From Lachnospiraceae bacterium (GTDB lineage: Bacteria; Bacillota; Clostridia; Lachnospirales; Lachnospiraceae), in assembly GCA_021202075.1 (NCBI GenBank), contig JAJQDT010000110.1:8011-72010 (forward strand): DNA of 64,000 bases, given 5' to 3'. The notes under the pieces were generated by a model. It had not been told where the DNA came from, ran no database searches, and saw only the letters and a list, made by a program, of their open reading frames with translations. Position numbers and translations under genes: made by a program. Positions 26,478 through 35,529 of this stretch are shown here, in pieces. Position 1 is the stretch's first letter, and the number at the start of each line of letters is the position of its first letter.

Positions 26478-26593
26478 ATGATAAAATGAGAGCCGCGCAA
26501 CGGAGAATCGCTTCGCGAGGGGCGCGGCCTTCGTCCATACTCGCTTCGCGAGTACGGACATATGATAAAATGAGAACCACGCAACGGAGAATC
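26478..26593 (+). repeat. Palindromic intergenic element (site D) with 32-bp terminal direct repeats
   Basis: Bases 26478-26509 recur at 26562-26593 with 2 mismatches, an 84-bp period. Between them GCCGCGC (26492-26498) pairs with GCGCGGC (26522-26528) around a CGCTTCGCG core. GTCC-A-TACTCGC pairs with GCGAGTA-C-GGAC over 26533-26559. The second direct repeat runs into the aroK leader. The rest of the 26246-26477 interval holds nothing I can assign. Confidence 0.88.
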
Positions 26594-26610
26594 AGACCAG
26601 AGGTGAAAAA

Positions 26611-27114
26611 ATGAGCAAAAATATTTTTTTGATAGGATTTATGGGCGCCGGAAAGTCGACCATCGCGCGCACACTGCGTGAGGAATATGGGATGCGTCTG
26701 ATTGAAATGGACGAACAGATTGAATCGCAGGAAGGGAAAACCATCTCGCAGATTTTTGCCGACAACGGCGAAGCATATTTTCGGGCGCTGGAAACCCGTC
26801 TGCTTGAGTGCCTTGAGGAGGAAGAGAATACCGTGGTCTCCTGCGGCGGCGGCGTGCCAATGCGCCGGGAAAATGTGGCTGCGATGCGCCGCAGCGGAAC
26901 AATTGTGTATCTGAGCGCCGCTCCGGAGACGATTTACGAGCGCGTAAAGGAATTTCATACCCGGCCGCTGCTCGAGGGGAATATGAATGTGGAATACATT
27001 AAAGCCCTGATGGCACAGCGGCTTCCAAAATATCTCAGCGCAGCGGATGTTACCATCGAGACCGACGGAAAGGATGCCGGAACGATCAGCTCGGAAATAC
27101 TGCAATCCATTTAG
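26611..27114 (+). CDS. aroK: Shikimate kinase
   Basis: This 167-residue kinase phosphorylates shikimate with ATP, the fifth step to chorismate and aromatic amino acids. Walker A GFMGAGKS is at residues 9-16, followed by an Asp in EMDEQIE, the shikimate-binding Arg in FRALE and the GGG loop (SCGGGVPM). The lid has Arg in FHTRPLL. Length matches AroK/AroL. The start ATG follows AGAGGTGAAAAA, right after a palindromic repeat element. It stands alone; other aro genes are not nearby. The terminator is 27131-27172. Confidence 0.95.
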   Translation: MSKNIFLIGFMGAGKSTIARTLREEYGMRLIEMDEQIESQEGKTISQIFADNGEAYFRALETRLLECLEEEENTVVSCGGGVPMRRENVAAMRRSGTIVYLSAAPETIYERVKEFHTRPLLEGNMNVEYIKALMAQRLPKYLSAADVTIETDGKDAGTISSEILQSI

Positions 27115-27130
27115 CAGCAAATACAAAAAA

Positions 27131-27172
27131 CCGATGTCTTCCCACTTTCGGGATTATGACACCGGCTTTTTT
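27131..27172 (+). terminator. Terminator of aroK
   Basis: CCGATGTC (27131-27138) pairs with GACACCGG (27158-27165) with one mismatch, followed by C and six T. An A run precedes it, so it may also work for the convergent araA transcript. Confidence 0.85.
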
Positions 27173-27220
27173 GCTTCACGAAACCACTGCTTTTTCAGCC
27201 CCTGATTCGCGAACCGCATC

Positions 27221-28717
27221 TTATCTGTAGTAAATCGAATTCCATCTCAGCTCATTCTTGAGGTTCCGGATGGTCGTATCGTTGTCAATGAAGACGGTCT
27301 CAATGCCCATCGCGTCGGCCCAGTCGCCCATCTGCTCAGCGGTCAGGTCGTAGGAGAACGCGGTGTGATGTGCGCCGCCCGCAAGGATCCACGCCTCCGC
27401 GCCCGTCGCCAGATCCGGCTGCGGGGTCCAGAAGTTCGTCGCTACCGGAAGCTTCGGCATCGGCTTCTCCACCTTCTTGCAGTCTACCGTGTTAACAATC
27501 AGGCGGAACCGGTTCCCCATATCAATCAGGGATGTTGCAATGCCCTGTCCTTCTTTTGCCGTGAATACAAGGCGCGCCGGATCTTCCCGGTCACCCATGG
27601 AGAGCGGATTGACCTTGATACTGATCGGCCCCTCGGCAATCGTCGGGCAAACCTCAAGCATATGCGCTTCGAGCACGCCTTCCTTGCCCGGAACCAGATT
27701 GTAGGTATAATCTTCCATGAAGGAGGTACCCTTTGCGTTCGGAACGTTCTGGGTCATGATCTTCATCAGACGCACCATCGCAGCGGTCTTCCAGTCTCCC
27801 TCACCGCCGAAGCCGTAGCCCTTCTCCATCAGGCGCTGAATCGCCAGACCCGGAAGCTGCTGCAGCGCGCCGAGGTCGCCGAAATGCGTAACGATCGCCT
27901 GATAATTCTTCTCTTCCAGGAAGCGCTCAAAGCCAATCTCGATCTGAGCCTGCACCGCCACATGCTTCCGGAATTCTGCCTCGTCTCTTCCCTCAAGAAG
28001 AATCTGATATTTGTCATAATACTCATCGACCAGAGCGTTCGTATCCGACTGGGATACCGCCTGTACTGCTTCCGCGATTTCATTCACCGGATACGCGTCG
28101 ATCTCCCAGCCAAACTTGATCTGCGCCTCTACCTTATCGCCCTCGGTAACCGCCACATTTCTCATATTATCGGCAATACGCATCACGCGGATATGGCTGC
28201 TCTCCATAATGCCGATCGCAGTGCGCATCCAGGACGCAATCCTCTCCTGCACCTCTTTGCTGTTCCAGTGACCGACGATAATCTTGCGCTCAATGCCCAT
28301 TCTGGTCACAATGTGACCGTACTCACGATCGCCGTGTGCGGACTGGTTTTCATTCATGAAATCCATATCAATCGTATCATACGGGATCTCTTCATTAAAC
28401 TGTGTATGCAGATGCAGCAGCGGCTTGCGGAACTCCTGCAGACCGAGGATCCAGGACTTAGCCGGTGAAAAGGTATGCATCCAGGTGATCACGCCCGCGC
28501 ACTCATCGTCCGCGTTCGCCTCGTTGAACGTCTTGCGGATAACCTCATTTGTAATCATGGTCGGCTTCCAGATAACCTCATACGGAAGCACACCCGACTC
28601 ATTCAGCTTGCTCACAATGATTTTGGAATGCTCCGCCACCTTAGCAAGGCACTCATCTCCATAGAGATCCTGAGAGCCGGTAGCAAACCAGAACTTGTAA
28701 TTCTTTGCAGCTTTCAT
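27221..28717 (-). CDS. araA: L-arabinose isomerase
   Basis: This 498-residue enzyme converts L-arabinose to L-ribulose. Metal ligands expected for this family are visible: Glu in FGGEGDWKTAAM, Glu in SFMEDYTYNL, His in EAHMLEVCP and His in GGAHHTAFS. N- and C-termini align with the usual 490-500-residue enzymes (FWFATGSQDLYG and NNELRW-like ends). The start ATG is behind AAGGAGGA. It stands alone here, without araB or araD. The 370-bp leader contains the palindromic element E and a long inverted repeat. It fits with the GH43 gene of the window in arabinose use. Confidence 0.97.
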   Translation of the reverse strand: MKAAKNYKFWFATGSQDLYGDECLAKVAEHSKIIVSKLNESGVLPYEVIWKPTMITNEVIRKTFNEANADDECAGVITWMHTFSPAKSWILGLQEFRKPLLHLHTQFNEEIPYDTIDMDFMNENQSAHGDREYGHIVTRMGIERKIIVGHWNSKEVQERIASWMRTAIGIMESSHIRVMRIADNMRNVAVTEGDKVEAQIKFGWEIDAYPVNEIAEAVQAVSQSDTNALVDEYYDKYQILLEGRDEAEFRKHVAVQAQIEIGFERFLEEKNYQAIVTHFGDLGALQQLPGLAIQRLMEKGYGFGGEGDWKTAAMVRLMKIMTQNVPNAKGTSFMEDYTYNLVPGKEGVLEAHMLEVCPTIAEGPISIKVNPLSMGDREDPARLVFTAKEGQGIATSLIDMGNRFRLIVNTVDCKKVEKPMPKLPVATNFWTPQPDLATGAEAWILAGGAHHTAFSYDLTAEQMGDWADAMGIETVFIDNDTTIRNLKNELRWNSIYYR

Positions 28718-28760
28718 TGCATTATCCTCCTTATATGAATAAAAAATAAATACATAACGT

Positions 28761-28835
28761 GTCCGTTATCGCAAAGCGAGAATGGACATGGCAATGTTCC
28801 GATTTTCGGAGAAAATCGAGAACGGTACCGCGCCA
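28761..28835 (+). repeat. Palindromic intergenic element (site E) in the araA leader
   Basis: GTCCGTTATCGC and GCGAGAATGGAC form an imperfect stem (28761-28787), followed by CAT. GTTCCGATTTTC (28796-28807) pairs with GAAAATCGAGAAC (28811-28823), then GGTACCGCGCC. Twenty bases at 28811-28830 recur exactly at 44082-44101 beside murF. Confidence 0.65.
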
Positions 28836-28882
28836 TATAATGCACGGCATACATTGTAATACTATCCGAGCCAGAAAACCAG

Positions 28883-28953
28883 CCGGCGCCGCGACCGGAA
28901 GGGATCGTTACAAGACAGGCATAGCTTATTTCGCAACTGATCCCTGGCGCCGG
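28883..28953. other. Inverted repeat in the araA upstream region
   Basis: CCGGCGCC (28883-28890) pairs with GGCGCCGG (28946-28953), and GGGATC (28901-28906) with GATCCC (28939-28944). The arms enclose 32 bases. A CAGAGAAA/TTTCTCTG hairpin follows at 29021-29040, nearer the esterase gene. Its role is unknown. Confidence 0.5.
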
Positions 28954-29087
28954 AAAAGAGCTCCATGGCAGGGAATCCCTGCAAAATCATAACTAATCAG
29001 AGCAGCTGGTCATATTCTGACAGAGAAATGTTTTTCTCTGCAGGTGTCAACAGCAGCGGTATCTGACTCAAAGATATCAAAAATTCA

Positions 29088-29903
29088 TCAGAGAACCCAG
29101 TTCTCCATCCATGCGTGTACAAGTTGCGGCCAGACCGCAACCGCCTGTTCTGTCCATCCGCCGTCCGCCGAGCCGGTTAGCCGATTCGCGAGCGACAGGC
29201 CATGCCCGCCCCGCTCAAACAGATGGAATTCCGTCGAAATGTGATGCTCCACCAGAGCATTGACAAGAAGCAGAGAATTCTGTACCGGCACACAGTCATC
29301 CTCGCAGGTATGCCATACAAAGGTGCGCGGCACCTGCTCCCCGACGCAAAACTCCAGGGACAGTTCCTTCTTTTGGGCCTCATAATCCGCGCCGAGAAGG
29401 TTGCGGAACGAGCCGTCATGCGCAAATTCCCCGGAAGAAATGACCGGATAGCACAAGATCAGTGCGTTCGGACGGAGCCGTTCGGATTCTTCCTTCAATT
29501 CCTCCGCCAGAAAGCTGCGGTTCCAGAACATCCCGTAATTCGCCGCCAGATGCCCGCCCGCGGAAAATCCGGACACCACGATTCTGTCCGTATCCACGTG
29601 CCAATCCTTCGCGTTCGAGCGAATCACTGACACCGCCTTGCCCAACTCCAGAAGCGCGGTCGGATAAACAGCCGGCGCCACCGAATACCGGAGCACCGCC
29701 GCATGGTACCCCATCGAAAGGTACTGCATCGCCACAATCTCCGCCTCCCGATCCGAAAGAAACTCATAGCCGCCGCCCGGGCAGATCACAACCATCGGCC
29801 GTATCGGAATCGGAATCTCCGGCGACGCATCCAGAAGGTACAGATACAGTGCCGCATAGTCCATGGAATCTTTATTTTTAATATCAATTGTCTCGTATCT
29901 CAT
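29088..29903 (-). CDS. Alpha/beta-hydrolase, acetyl-esterase-like
   Basis: This 271-residue cytoplasmic hydrolase has an oxyanion HGG-like loop (VVICPGGGYEFLSDREAE), a nucleophile Ser in VSGFSAGGHLAANYG, an Asp in CEDDCVPVQNS and a His in RGGHGLSLAN. This layout fits the BD-FAE/acetyl-xylan-esterase-like group. The start at ATG 29903 follows AGGAAAAAATC; longer upstream frames have no support. Together with araA and GH43 it suggests de-acetylation of plant glycan fragments inside the cell, but the substrate is only inferred. Confidence 0.88.
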   Translation of the reverse strand: MRYETIDIKNKDSMDYAALYLYLLDASPEIPIPIRPMVVICPGGGYEFLSDREAEIVAMQYLSMGYHAAVLRYSVAPAVYPTALLELGKAVSVIRSNAKDWHVDTDRIVVSGFSAGGHLAANYGMFWNRSFLAEELKEESERLRPNALILCYPVISSGEFAHDGSFRNLLGADYEAQKKELSLEFCVGEQVPRTFVWHTCEDDCVPVQNSLLLVNALVEHHISTEFHLFERGGHGLSLANRLTGSADGGWTEQAVAVWPQLVHAWMENWVL

Positions 29904-29921
29904 ATGATTTTTTCCTGTTCT

Positions 29922-29964
29922 AAAAAGTCTGCCGACTCGGCATTTTTTGCCAGTGCGGCAGACT
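29922..29964 (-). terminator. Terminator of the acidic lipoprotein gene
   Basis: AGTCTGCCG (29926-29934) pairs with CGGCAGACT (29956-29964). On the minus strand the stem is followed by five T and lies 28 bp past the stop. Confidence 0.85.
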
Positions 29965-29992
29965 CGATTCATCACATCTTAATTTTTATAAA

Positions 29993-31627
29993 TTATTCGC
30001 TCTCAGTCTCGTCTGCAGTATCCGCTTCCGTCGCTTCCTCAGACTCTGCTGCTTCCGTTTCTGCAGCTTCCGTATCCGTCTCGGATTCTGCCTCTGTGTC
30101 GGCCTCTGAAGCTGCTTCCGTATCGATCTCAGCTTCCGAACCATCCTCAGTTCCTTCTTCTGTATCCGCCTCAGATTCGGACTCAGCCTCCTCTTCGGTA
30201 TCCGTCTCGGTCTCTTCTTCCTCATACAGGTACAGATTCGAGTCGAAGGTAATCGTCGCGAGGACTTCGTCGTCCTGGGAAATCTCGCCGTCTTCCTCCC
30301 ATTCCGTGTACAGATCCTCGATCATCTCGTCCTTCCGGTCTTCAATGATGCTCTCTTTCTCCTCCTCGGTCGCCTCTTCGTCAAATTCGTTGACTACTCT
30401 TACCACATAATAGCCGCTCGACGCTTCCACCGGATATTCGATCAGGGTATCGTCCCCAACCCCTTCTGTAGCTGTGATCAGGCCTTCCACTACCGATGTG
30501 CTGTCCGCGCCAAAGGTAATCTCATTCGACGTCAGATCCTCGTCAATCTGCACCGCCGCATCCTCCAGGCTCAGATCCTCGTCCGCCAGGAGGAGCTCAA
30601 TAATCTGCTCGCACTTCGCATAGGCCTCTTCCATCGCCGCTACGACTTCCGGATCCTCGGTCTCTGTTTCCGTCTCCGTCTCTTCAGCCGTCTCAGACTC
30701 TGCCTCCGACGCATCTTCCGCTTCTGACGCATCCTCCGCGTCAGTCTCATCCTCCGCAGCATCTGTATCCGCCGCCTCGGTCTCAGCCTCTTCTGTATCA
30801 GCAGCTTCCTCCGTCTCTGTTTCATCCGAGGAGGTCGTCTTCGTCGCCGTATTGCCGCTCAGCAAAGCCGTCTCGGACTCTTCATCTACAGCAGTCTCAG
30901 CTATCGTCTCAGACTCCTCATCCGCAGCGGTCTCTTCCTCGGTCTCAGCCGCAGTTTCCTCTTCCGCATCAGCCTCATCCGCCGTCTCGTCTTCGGCGTC
31001 CTCACTGGCTGCCTCTTCGGTCTCGGTTTCTTCTTCCGTCTCGTCCTCGGTCTCCATCGCGACGTAGACATACTCAACGCGCCGCTGCGCAGCTTCCTCG
31101 TCCGATACCTCCGTATCCACATCCGCGCACATCGCGACCTCCATCTTCGCCTGGATCGTGATCAGGGAAAGATACTCTTCTATGATCTCCTGCGTCGCGG
31201 ACATCGCGGTGAGCGTATCCTCATCGTTCGCTTCTATAAAAGCAGCAGCAGCCTCAGAAATCGCCGTCTCCTCATCCTCGGTCAGCGAAACATCATAATC
31301 CTCCATGTTCTGTCTCGCCAGGATCATCTCCTCAATGGATTCAATGCAGCTTTCAAGTACCATATCTCCAATCGTATAGCCGTCGCTGTAATCATAGAGG
31401 TAAGGATTATCTCCAAAATAATACTCATACACTTCCTGCGTCTGCGCCTGCGAATAGCTGGCCGCAAACTTTATCAGGCCTGCTGACACCGTTTCTTCAT
31501 TCACAGTCAGAACTGTTGCGTCCGCGTCAAATGCCGCCTCACTGCTTTTGGAGCAGCCCGCCAGCGAGGTCATCACAAGACTCGCGCTCAGCATCGATAA
31601 GGCTGCCCGTTTCATTCCCATATTCAT
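29993..31627 (-). CDS. Acidic lipoprotein with SurA/PrsA-like foldase features
   Basis: This 544-residue lipoprotein has a signal MNMGMKRAALSMLSASLVMT ending in a lipobox LAGC. The body has SurA/PrsA N-domain features (VNEETVSAGLIKFAASYSQ, then DMVLESCIESIEEMILARQ) and a parvulin-like segment (EEAYAKCEQIIELLLADEDLSLEDAAV, SGYYVVRVVNEF). An insert of nearly pure Glu/Asp/Thr/Ala/Ser at about residues 190-320 splits the foldase region, and a similar acidic tail ends the protein. Likely role: helping exported proteins fold at the membrane surface. A promoter with good match lies at 31827-31855. The start at 31627 has GGAGGAG in front. Confidence 0.8.
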   Translation of the reverse strand: MNMGMKRAALSMLSASLVMTSLAGCSKSSEAAFDADATVLTVNEETVSAGLIKFAASYSQAQTQEVYEYYFGDNPYLYDYSDGYTIGDMVLESCIESIEEMILARQNMEDYDVSLTEDEETAISEAAAAFIEANDEDTLTAMSATQEIIEEYLSLITIQAKMEVAMCADVDTEVSDEEAAQRRVEYVYVAMETEDETEEETETEEAASEDAEDETADEADAEEETAAETEEETAADEESETIAETAVDEESETALLSGNTATKTTSSDETETEEAADTEEAETEAADTDAAEDETDAEDASEAEDASEAESETAEETETETETEDPEVVAAMEEAYAKCEQIIELLLADEDLSLEDAAVQIDEDLTSNEITFGADSTSVVEGLITATEGVGDDTLIEYPVEASSGYYVVRVVNEFDEEATEEEKESIIEDRKDEMIEDLYTEWEEDGEISQDDEVLATITFDSNLYLYEEEETETDTEEEAESESEADTEEGTEDGSEAEIDTEAASEADTEAESETDTEAAETEAAESEEATEADTADETESE

Positions 31628-31826
31628 TAAAATAGCTCCTCCGTTTCCTGTCGTGCATTCCGGCTGCAGGCATTCAGCTCAAACCATACTTCCTGCGAGC
31701 ATCCTGTCATACTTTCTGTATGCATCGCTCCCCGATTCTGCACTATGTTCTTTTCGTACCGTTCCTTTCCGGACACAGCACGCTTTATGTCAGCCGTTTT
31801 CGAATCACAGCCGCACTCGCTGAACT

Positions 31827-31855
31827 ATTATAATCGTTTTTGGCGCATATCGCAA
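31827..31855 (-). promoter_or_regulatory. Promoter of the acidic lipoprotein gene
   Basis: On the minus strand TTGCGA (31850-31855) and TATAAT (31827-31832) are 17 bp apart, with a leader of about 190 bases. The rest of the 31628-31922 gap is T-rich with no assigned feature. Confidence 0.7.
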
Positions 31856-31922
31856 CATCAAAAAATGTTTTTTCAGCTTTTTTTCAAAATGTTTTTCAAT
31901 GTTTTTTCAATTCTCATGAATA

Positions 31923-33113
31923 TCATATATCACAGTCGGCTTCTGTTTCTGCCCCAACGATGTTCTCCATCGCATTGACAGGCATCCTGGATTCCTTTTC
32001 TTTCCTTTTTACAAGAAGAGCCGCGCCGAGCGTGACGGTCAGCGGAACGGAGAGCACGATGCCGTAGCTCCCGGCCAGCCCCTGCATGATGGCTATGCCG
32101 ATATTGTTGGAATTGATCAGCTGCTGGTAAGGAAGGTTGTAGGCGTAATCCAGCATCAGCGTGCTGGTGCTGGTACCCGCAAACGCCAGAATCAGCGTAT
32201 TGCTGTCCGTCCCCATCATATCGCGGCCCACACGCATTCCCGCGAACCAGAGCTCTTTCCGCGAAATGGACGGATTCTGGCGAACAATCTCATCCATGGC
32301 GCTGGAAACCGACATGGCCACGTCCATGGTCGCGCCAAGGGCGGAAATCAGCAGACCGGAAAAGAGCAGACCGCCGACCTGAATTCCCTTCACATTCCAG
32401 AGCGTAATAAGACTTTCAATGTCAGAAACATTGTATCCGGTAATCCCGGAAGCCCTGCTAAACAGGATTGCCGCAACCCCGGCGCTTAATATCCCCGCAA
32501 CCGTCCCTCCGATCGCGCAGACCGTTTTCCTGGTCGCACCGCCGATCAGGTACATCGTGACCAGCGTCGTGACGAAACAGACGAATACCGCCACCCAGAA
32601 CGGAGAATACCCGCGGTAGATCAGCGGAATATAAAGAAAAATCACGCTCGCGAACGTAAAAATCAGTCCCAGGCTTCCTTTCACCCCCTGTTTTCCACCG
32701 ACCACGCACAGCAGCAGCAGATAGAGCGCCGCAAAAATATAAATCACCCATTCCCGATCCTTCGTGTAAACACTCGCGACCGTTGTATCTCCCGAAACGC
32801 TCTGCATCACAATCACATGCATCCCGACCGTGCACCCGGCGCCGAACAGATAGCCGGAGCTGCTGGTCATCTCAAGAACCTCGCCCTTGCGCACACCGGT
32901 GAGCATCTCCACCTTAACAGTCTGCTGCCCGGAGCGCGAACCGTCCGACTGCAGATTATCCTTCACGATTTCCGTAACGACTCCCTTTTCAAACGTCTGG
33001 CCGGTGCGCGTCACCAGCTCCGTAATCTCCACCTGATTCGCCCACAGAATCAGTCCGATGAACGCCGCGAGCACGATAATCGGAACTATTATTTTCGCTG
33101 TTTTTTTCCTCAT
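31923..33113 (-). CDS. YibE/F-family membrane protein
   Basis: This 396-residue protein has an N-terminal membrane anchor (residues 8-25), a small extracellular beta domain (about residues 30-125, with QTVKVEMLTGVRKGEV) and about six to eight helices. The typical family stretches LGATMDVAMSVSSAMDEI and FAGMRVGRDMMGTDSNTLILAF are present. YibE/F proteins are widespread in Gram-positive bacteria; their function is not established. It is transcribed as the first minus-strand gene after the phosphoesterase, separated by 373 bp with several palindromes. Confidence 0.9.
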   Translation of the reverse strand: MRKKTAKIIVPIIVLAAFIGLILWANQVEITELVTRTGQTFEKGVVTEIVKDNLQSDGSRSGQQTVKVEMLTGVRKGEVLEMTSSSGYLFGAGCTVGMHVIVMQSVSGDTTVASVYTKDREWVIYIFAALYLLLLCVVGGKQGVKGSLGLIFTFASVIFLYIPLIYRGYSPFWVAVFVCFVTTLVTMYLIGGATRKTVCAIGGTVAGILSAGVAAILFSRASGITGYNVSDIESLITLWNVKGIQVGGLLFSGLLISALGATMDVAMSVSSAMDEIVRQNPSISRKELWFAGMRVGRDMMGTDSNTLILAFAGTSTSTLMLDYAYNLPYQQLINSNNIGIAIMQGLAGSYGIVLSVPLTVTLGAALLVKRKEKESRMPVNAMENIVGAETEADCDI

Positions 33114-33156
33114 GGCCTTACTTCCTCATGTATAATGTTAAAAATTTACTGATCAA

Positions 33157-33216
33157 GTAGGAGGCGACTTGTCGGCTCCTACTCGCCCGCGCGGGCTGCG
33201 TCCGGCGTCAGCCGGA
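33157..33216. repeat. Cluster of three palindromes upstream of the YibE/F gene
   Basis: GTAGGAG (33157-33163) pairs with CTCCTAC (33176-33182), CCCGCGCGGG (33186-33195) is a perfect palindrome, and TCCGGC pairs with GCCGGA (33201-33216). The order CGGGCTGCGTCC resembles GGGGCCTGCGTCC of site C. A degenerate element of the same family is likely. Bases 33290-33486 show nothing further. Confidence 0.5.
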
Positions 33217-33254
33217 AAACTCCTTACGCAACCCTGCGCATAAACAACGAAACA

Positions 33255-33286
33255 ACGGCGGGTCTTTGCTTTCGCAAGCCCGCCGT
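33255..33286 (-). terminator. Probable terminator of the metallophosphoesterase gene
   Basis: ACGGCGGG (33255-33262) pairs with CCCGCCGT (33279-33286), with an inner CTTTGC/GCAAG stem. On the minus strand TTGTTTCGTTG follows. The T tract is interrupted, so the call is moderate. It lies 200 bp past the stop codon. Confidence 0.5.
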
Positions 33287-33486
33287 CCATCACTCACACC
33301 CGGCAGCTCTCTTTCGAGCTCAAAACCGGCCTGTTTTTAATCCGTCACCAGCCGTTGCTGCCTGTCACCTGTCAAGGCCGTCCGCCATTCTGTACCACTG
33401 CCTGAATTATTTATGCCTTTTTATCTCTCTGTCTCTGTTTCAGCACAGTGCCAGCGGCGGATAACTGATAACTCCCTGCACTTTCA

Positions 33487-35055
33487 TCACTCTGCGGTCT
33501 TTACAATCGTAAACGCCTCATCGATCGTCTCAACAGTCCCGTCGTCCGTAATCTGATACGTCTCTACGGAGAAGGAATCCGCTGTCATAGTGATGACCGA
33601 ATAGCTCGGCAGCCAGTTCTGGCTTCTTACTTCGATGTAATCCTGCTGTGACGCGATCAGCTCATAGAACTTTGAACCACTTGCGGAGTTCGCGGTCAGG
33701 TAAAGGATACCTTCCGGATCCGTTACGGTATCTCCGTCCACATCCTCGATGGTGTAGCAGATGTTATCATCCTGGAACTCGGCCAGAGCCGCTTCCGCCT
33801 CCTCATCGCCCTCTTCCGGATTCAGTTCGATCTGCTCACCGCTCTCGATATTGGTCGCGTGATCCCAGTCATAGTCCATGCCGTCCTCAGTCAGAGAGAA
33901 TGCATAGCTCTCATGCTCCTCACTATCGCCGTACAGAAGCTTCGAACGGCTGTAGGTATGGTCATGGCCCTGAAGTACGACGTCGATATCATATTCATCA
34001 AATACCGGTGTCAGCTGGGTACGAAGAATCATACCGTCTGTATCAGAGTGATCCAGGCCGGTACCGTAAATATCCTGGTGCATGGTAACGACACGCCATG
34101 TCGCATCCGGATACGCCGCAACTGCCTCATCGATCGCCTGCTGATGCTCCGCTACATTGTAGTTATTCGTATTCAGCACGATGAACAGGCCGTCGCCATA
34201 TGAATAGTAATAGTCTCCGCCCGCGGTCGTCGCGCCAAGCTCCGTCGCATTCGGGTTATTGAAATGATACGTATAATCCTCGTTGAGAGAATCATGGTTG
34301 CCGATCGTCGTCGCCACTGCAAGGCCTGCAAGCACATCCGACTCCAGATACGCCGCATATTCCTCTTCCTTTGCGCTTCCGGTCTTGTTTACCTGGTCGC
34401 CTGCGGAAATCATGAAATTGATATCCGTATTCTCTGCAGTCGCGATCTCCAGTGTACGGTTCCACGCAAAACCATCGTTTTCAGCCGCCGTGTTTGCCAC
34501 CCCACTGTCCGCTACCAGCTCGCCGTCTCCCTGTGTCTGTCCCTTGGAAGCGCCGATCTGCGGGTCGCCGACATAAAGGATTTTTACTGTGTCATAGCTT
34601 CCTGTCGTGTATTCCTTTACCTCTGTCTGCTCGCCGTTCTTCTCTACTGTATAATAATAAGTGGTCTCTGCCTCAAGGCCGGTCACCGTCACATGATTGT
34701 AATGATAAGCCACGCCATCAGTCAGATCCGTATTCACATCACCGCTCTCGCCGGTAAACTCCTCCAGCGCATCCGCATCGGTACCAAAATGTACCACCGG
34801 CGTCGCGTCGCTGCCGGTATTCTCGCTGTACCAGGCAAAATTCAGCTCCGTCTCATCCGCGCCCGGCGTCAGAGATACCTTTGTGTAATCCGTAGCAATG
34901 GTCTCCCAATTGCTCTCCCACTCAGCCCAGGCATCGCCGCCCGTCGCACTCGAATCATTGTAATGCTCGGTCGCCGCAAGCGCTGTTTGACATGAAAATG
35001 CGGATCCTATAATCGCAGCCGCAGTTAAAATACTGATGACTCTTTTCCTATCCAT
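33487..35055 (-). CDS. Secreted metallophosphoesterase, purple-acid-phosphatase-like
   Basis: This 522-residue exported enzyme has a signal peptide (MDRKRVISILTAAAIIGSAF, cleavage after ALA), a fibronectin-type III-like domain at about residues 55-150 (TKVSLTPGADETELNFAWYS, TGLEAETTYYYTVEKNG) and a calcineurin-like catalytic domain. Metal-binding motifs in order are GDPQIG, SAGDQVN, IGNHDS, TMHQDIYG and LQGHDHTYSR. The binuclear centre is therefore complete. It cleaves phosphoesters outside the cell, perhaps to gain phosphate or process nucleotides. No cell-wall anchor was seen. A long leader (about 270 bases) is suggested by a promoter at 35328-35355. Confidence 0.92.
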   Translation of the reverse strand: MDRKRVISILTAAAIIGSAFSCQTALAATEHYNDSSATGGDAWAEWESNWETIATDYTKVSLTPGADETELNFAWYSENTGSDATPVVHFGTDADALEEFTGESGDVNTDLTDGVAYHYNHVTVTGLEAETTYYYTVEKNGEQTEVKEYTTGSYDTVKILYVGDPQIGASKGQTQGDGELVADSGVANTAAENDGFAWNRTLEIATAENTDINFMISAGDQVNKTGSAKEEEYAAYLESDVLAGLAVATTIGNHDSLNEDYTYHFNNPNATELGATTAGGDYYYSYGDGLFIVLNTNNYNVAEHQQAIDEAVAAYPDATWRVVTMHQDIYGTGLDHSDTDGMILRTQLTPVFDEYDIDVVLQGHDHTYSRSKLLYGDSEEHESYAFSLTEDGMDYDWDHATNIESGEQIELNPEEGDEEAEAALAEFQDDNICYTIEDVDGDTVTDPEGILYLTANSASGSKFYELIASQQDYIEVRSQNWLPSYSVITMTADSFSVETYQITDDGTVETIDEAFTIVKTAE

Positions 35056-35327
35056 ACATGAACCTCTTTTCTTCTCGAATATTCTCTCAATCAGGAACAG
35101 TCCGTTCTCTATTCTATTCTGTTCCGTTCCAAATCATCCGGTTTGCCGCGAAAGCATCTCTTATGGATCCTCCCGCCGGCAACGATCGGATTTATCATCA
35201 TTTTCTGTAACCATTCAGAGAAGCGATCACGGAAAGCCTTTTCCTTTTCATACTGTTCTGAACGATTACAATTATATGTTCAGTCATGGAGATTCTCTGG
35301 CGCCTCACGATTCCCGCTGACAACGCG

Positions 35328-35355
35328 AGTATAGCACCCCAAAAAAGAAAAGCAA
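35328..35355 (-). promoter_or_regulatory. Possible promoter of the metallophosphoesterase gene
   Basis: On the minus strand TTGCTT (35350-35355) and TATACT (35328-35333) are separated by 16 bp. The distance to the start is about 270 bases. The match is fair and nothing better was seen in 35056-35520. Confidence 0.4.
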
Positions 35356-35529
35356 TAGACTTTACCAAGTTTTCTGAAAGTTTTACACAGATTATACAAA
35401 GGTGTGACAATTACTTGAGAAATCTTACGTTTCATTCATTTATCTCTATTGTCGCATCCTTCTTTCTATGCTAATATTACAGTAATTCCATCAATGCCAT
35501 TTGTGAAAAGATAATCGGAGGGCGGTCAT

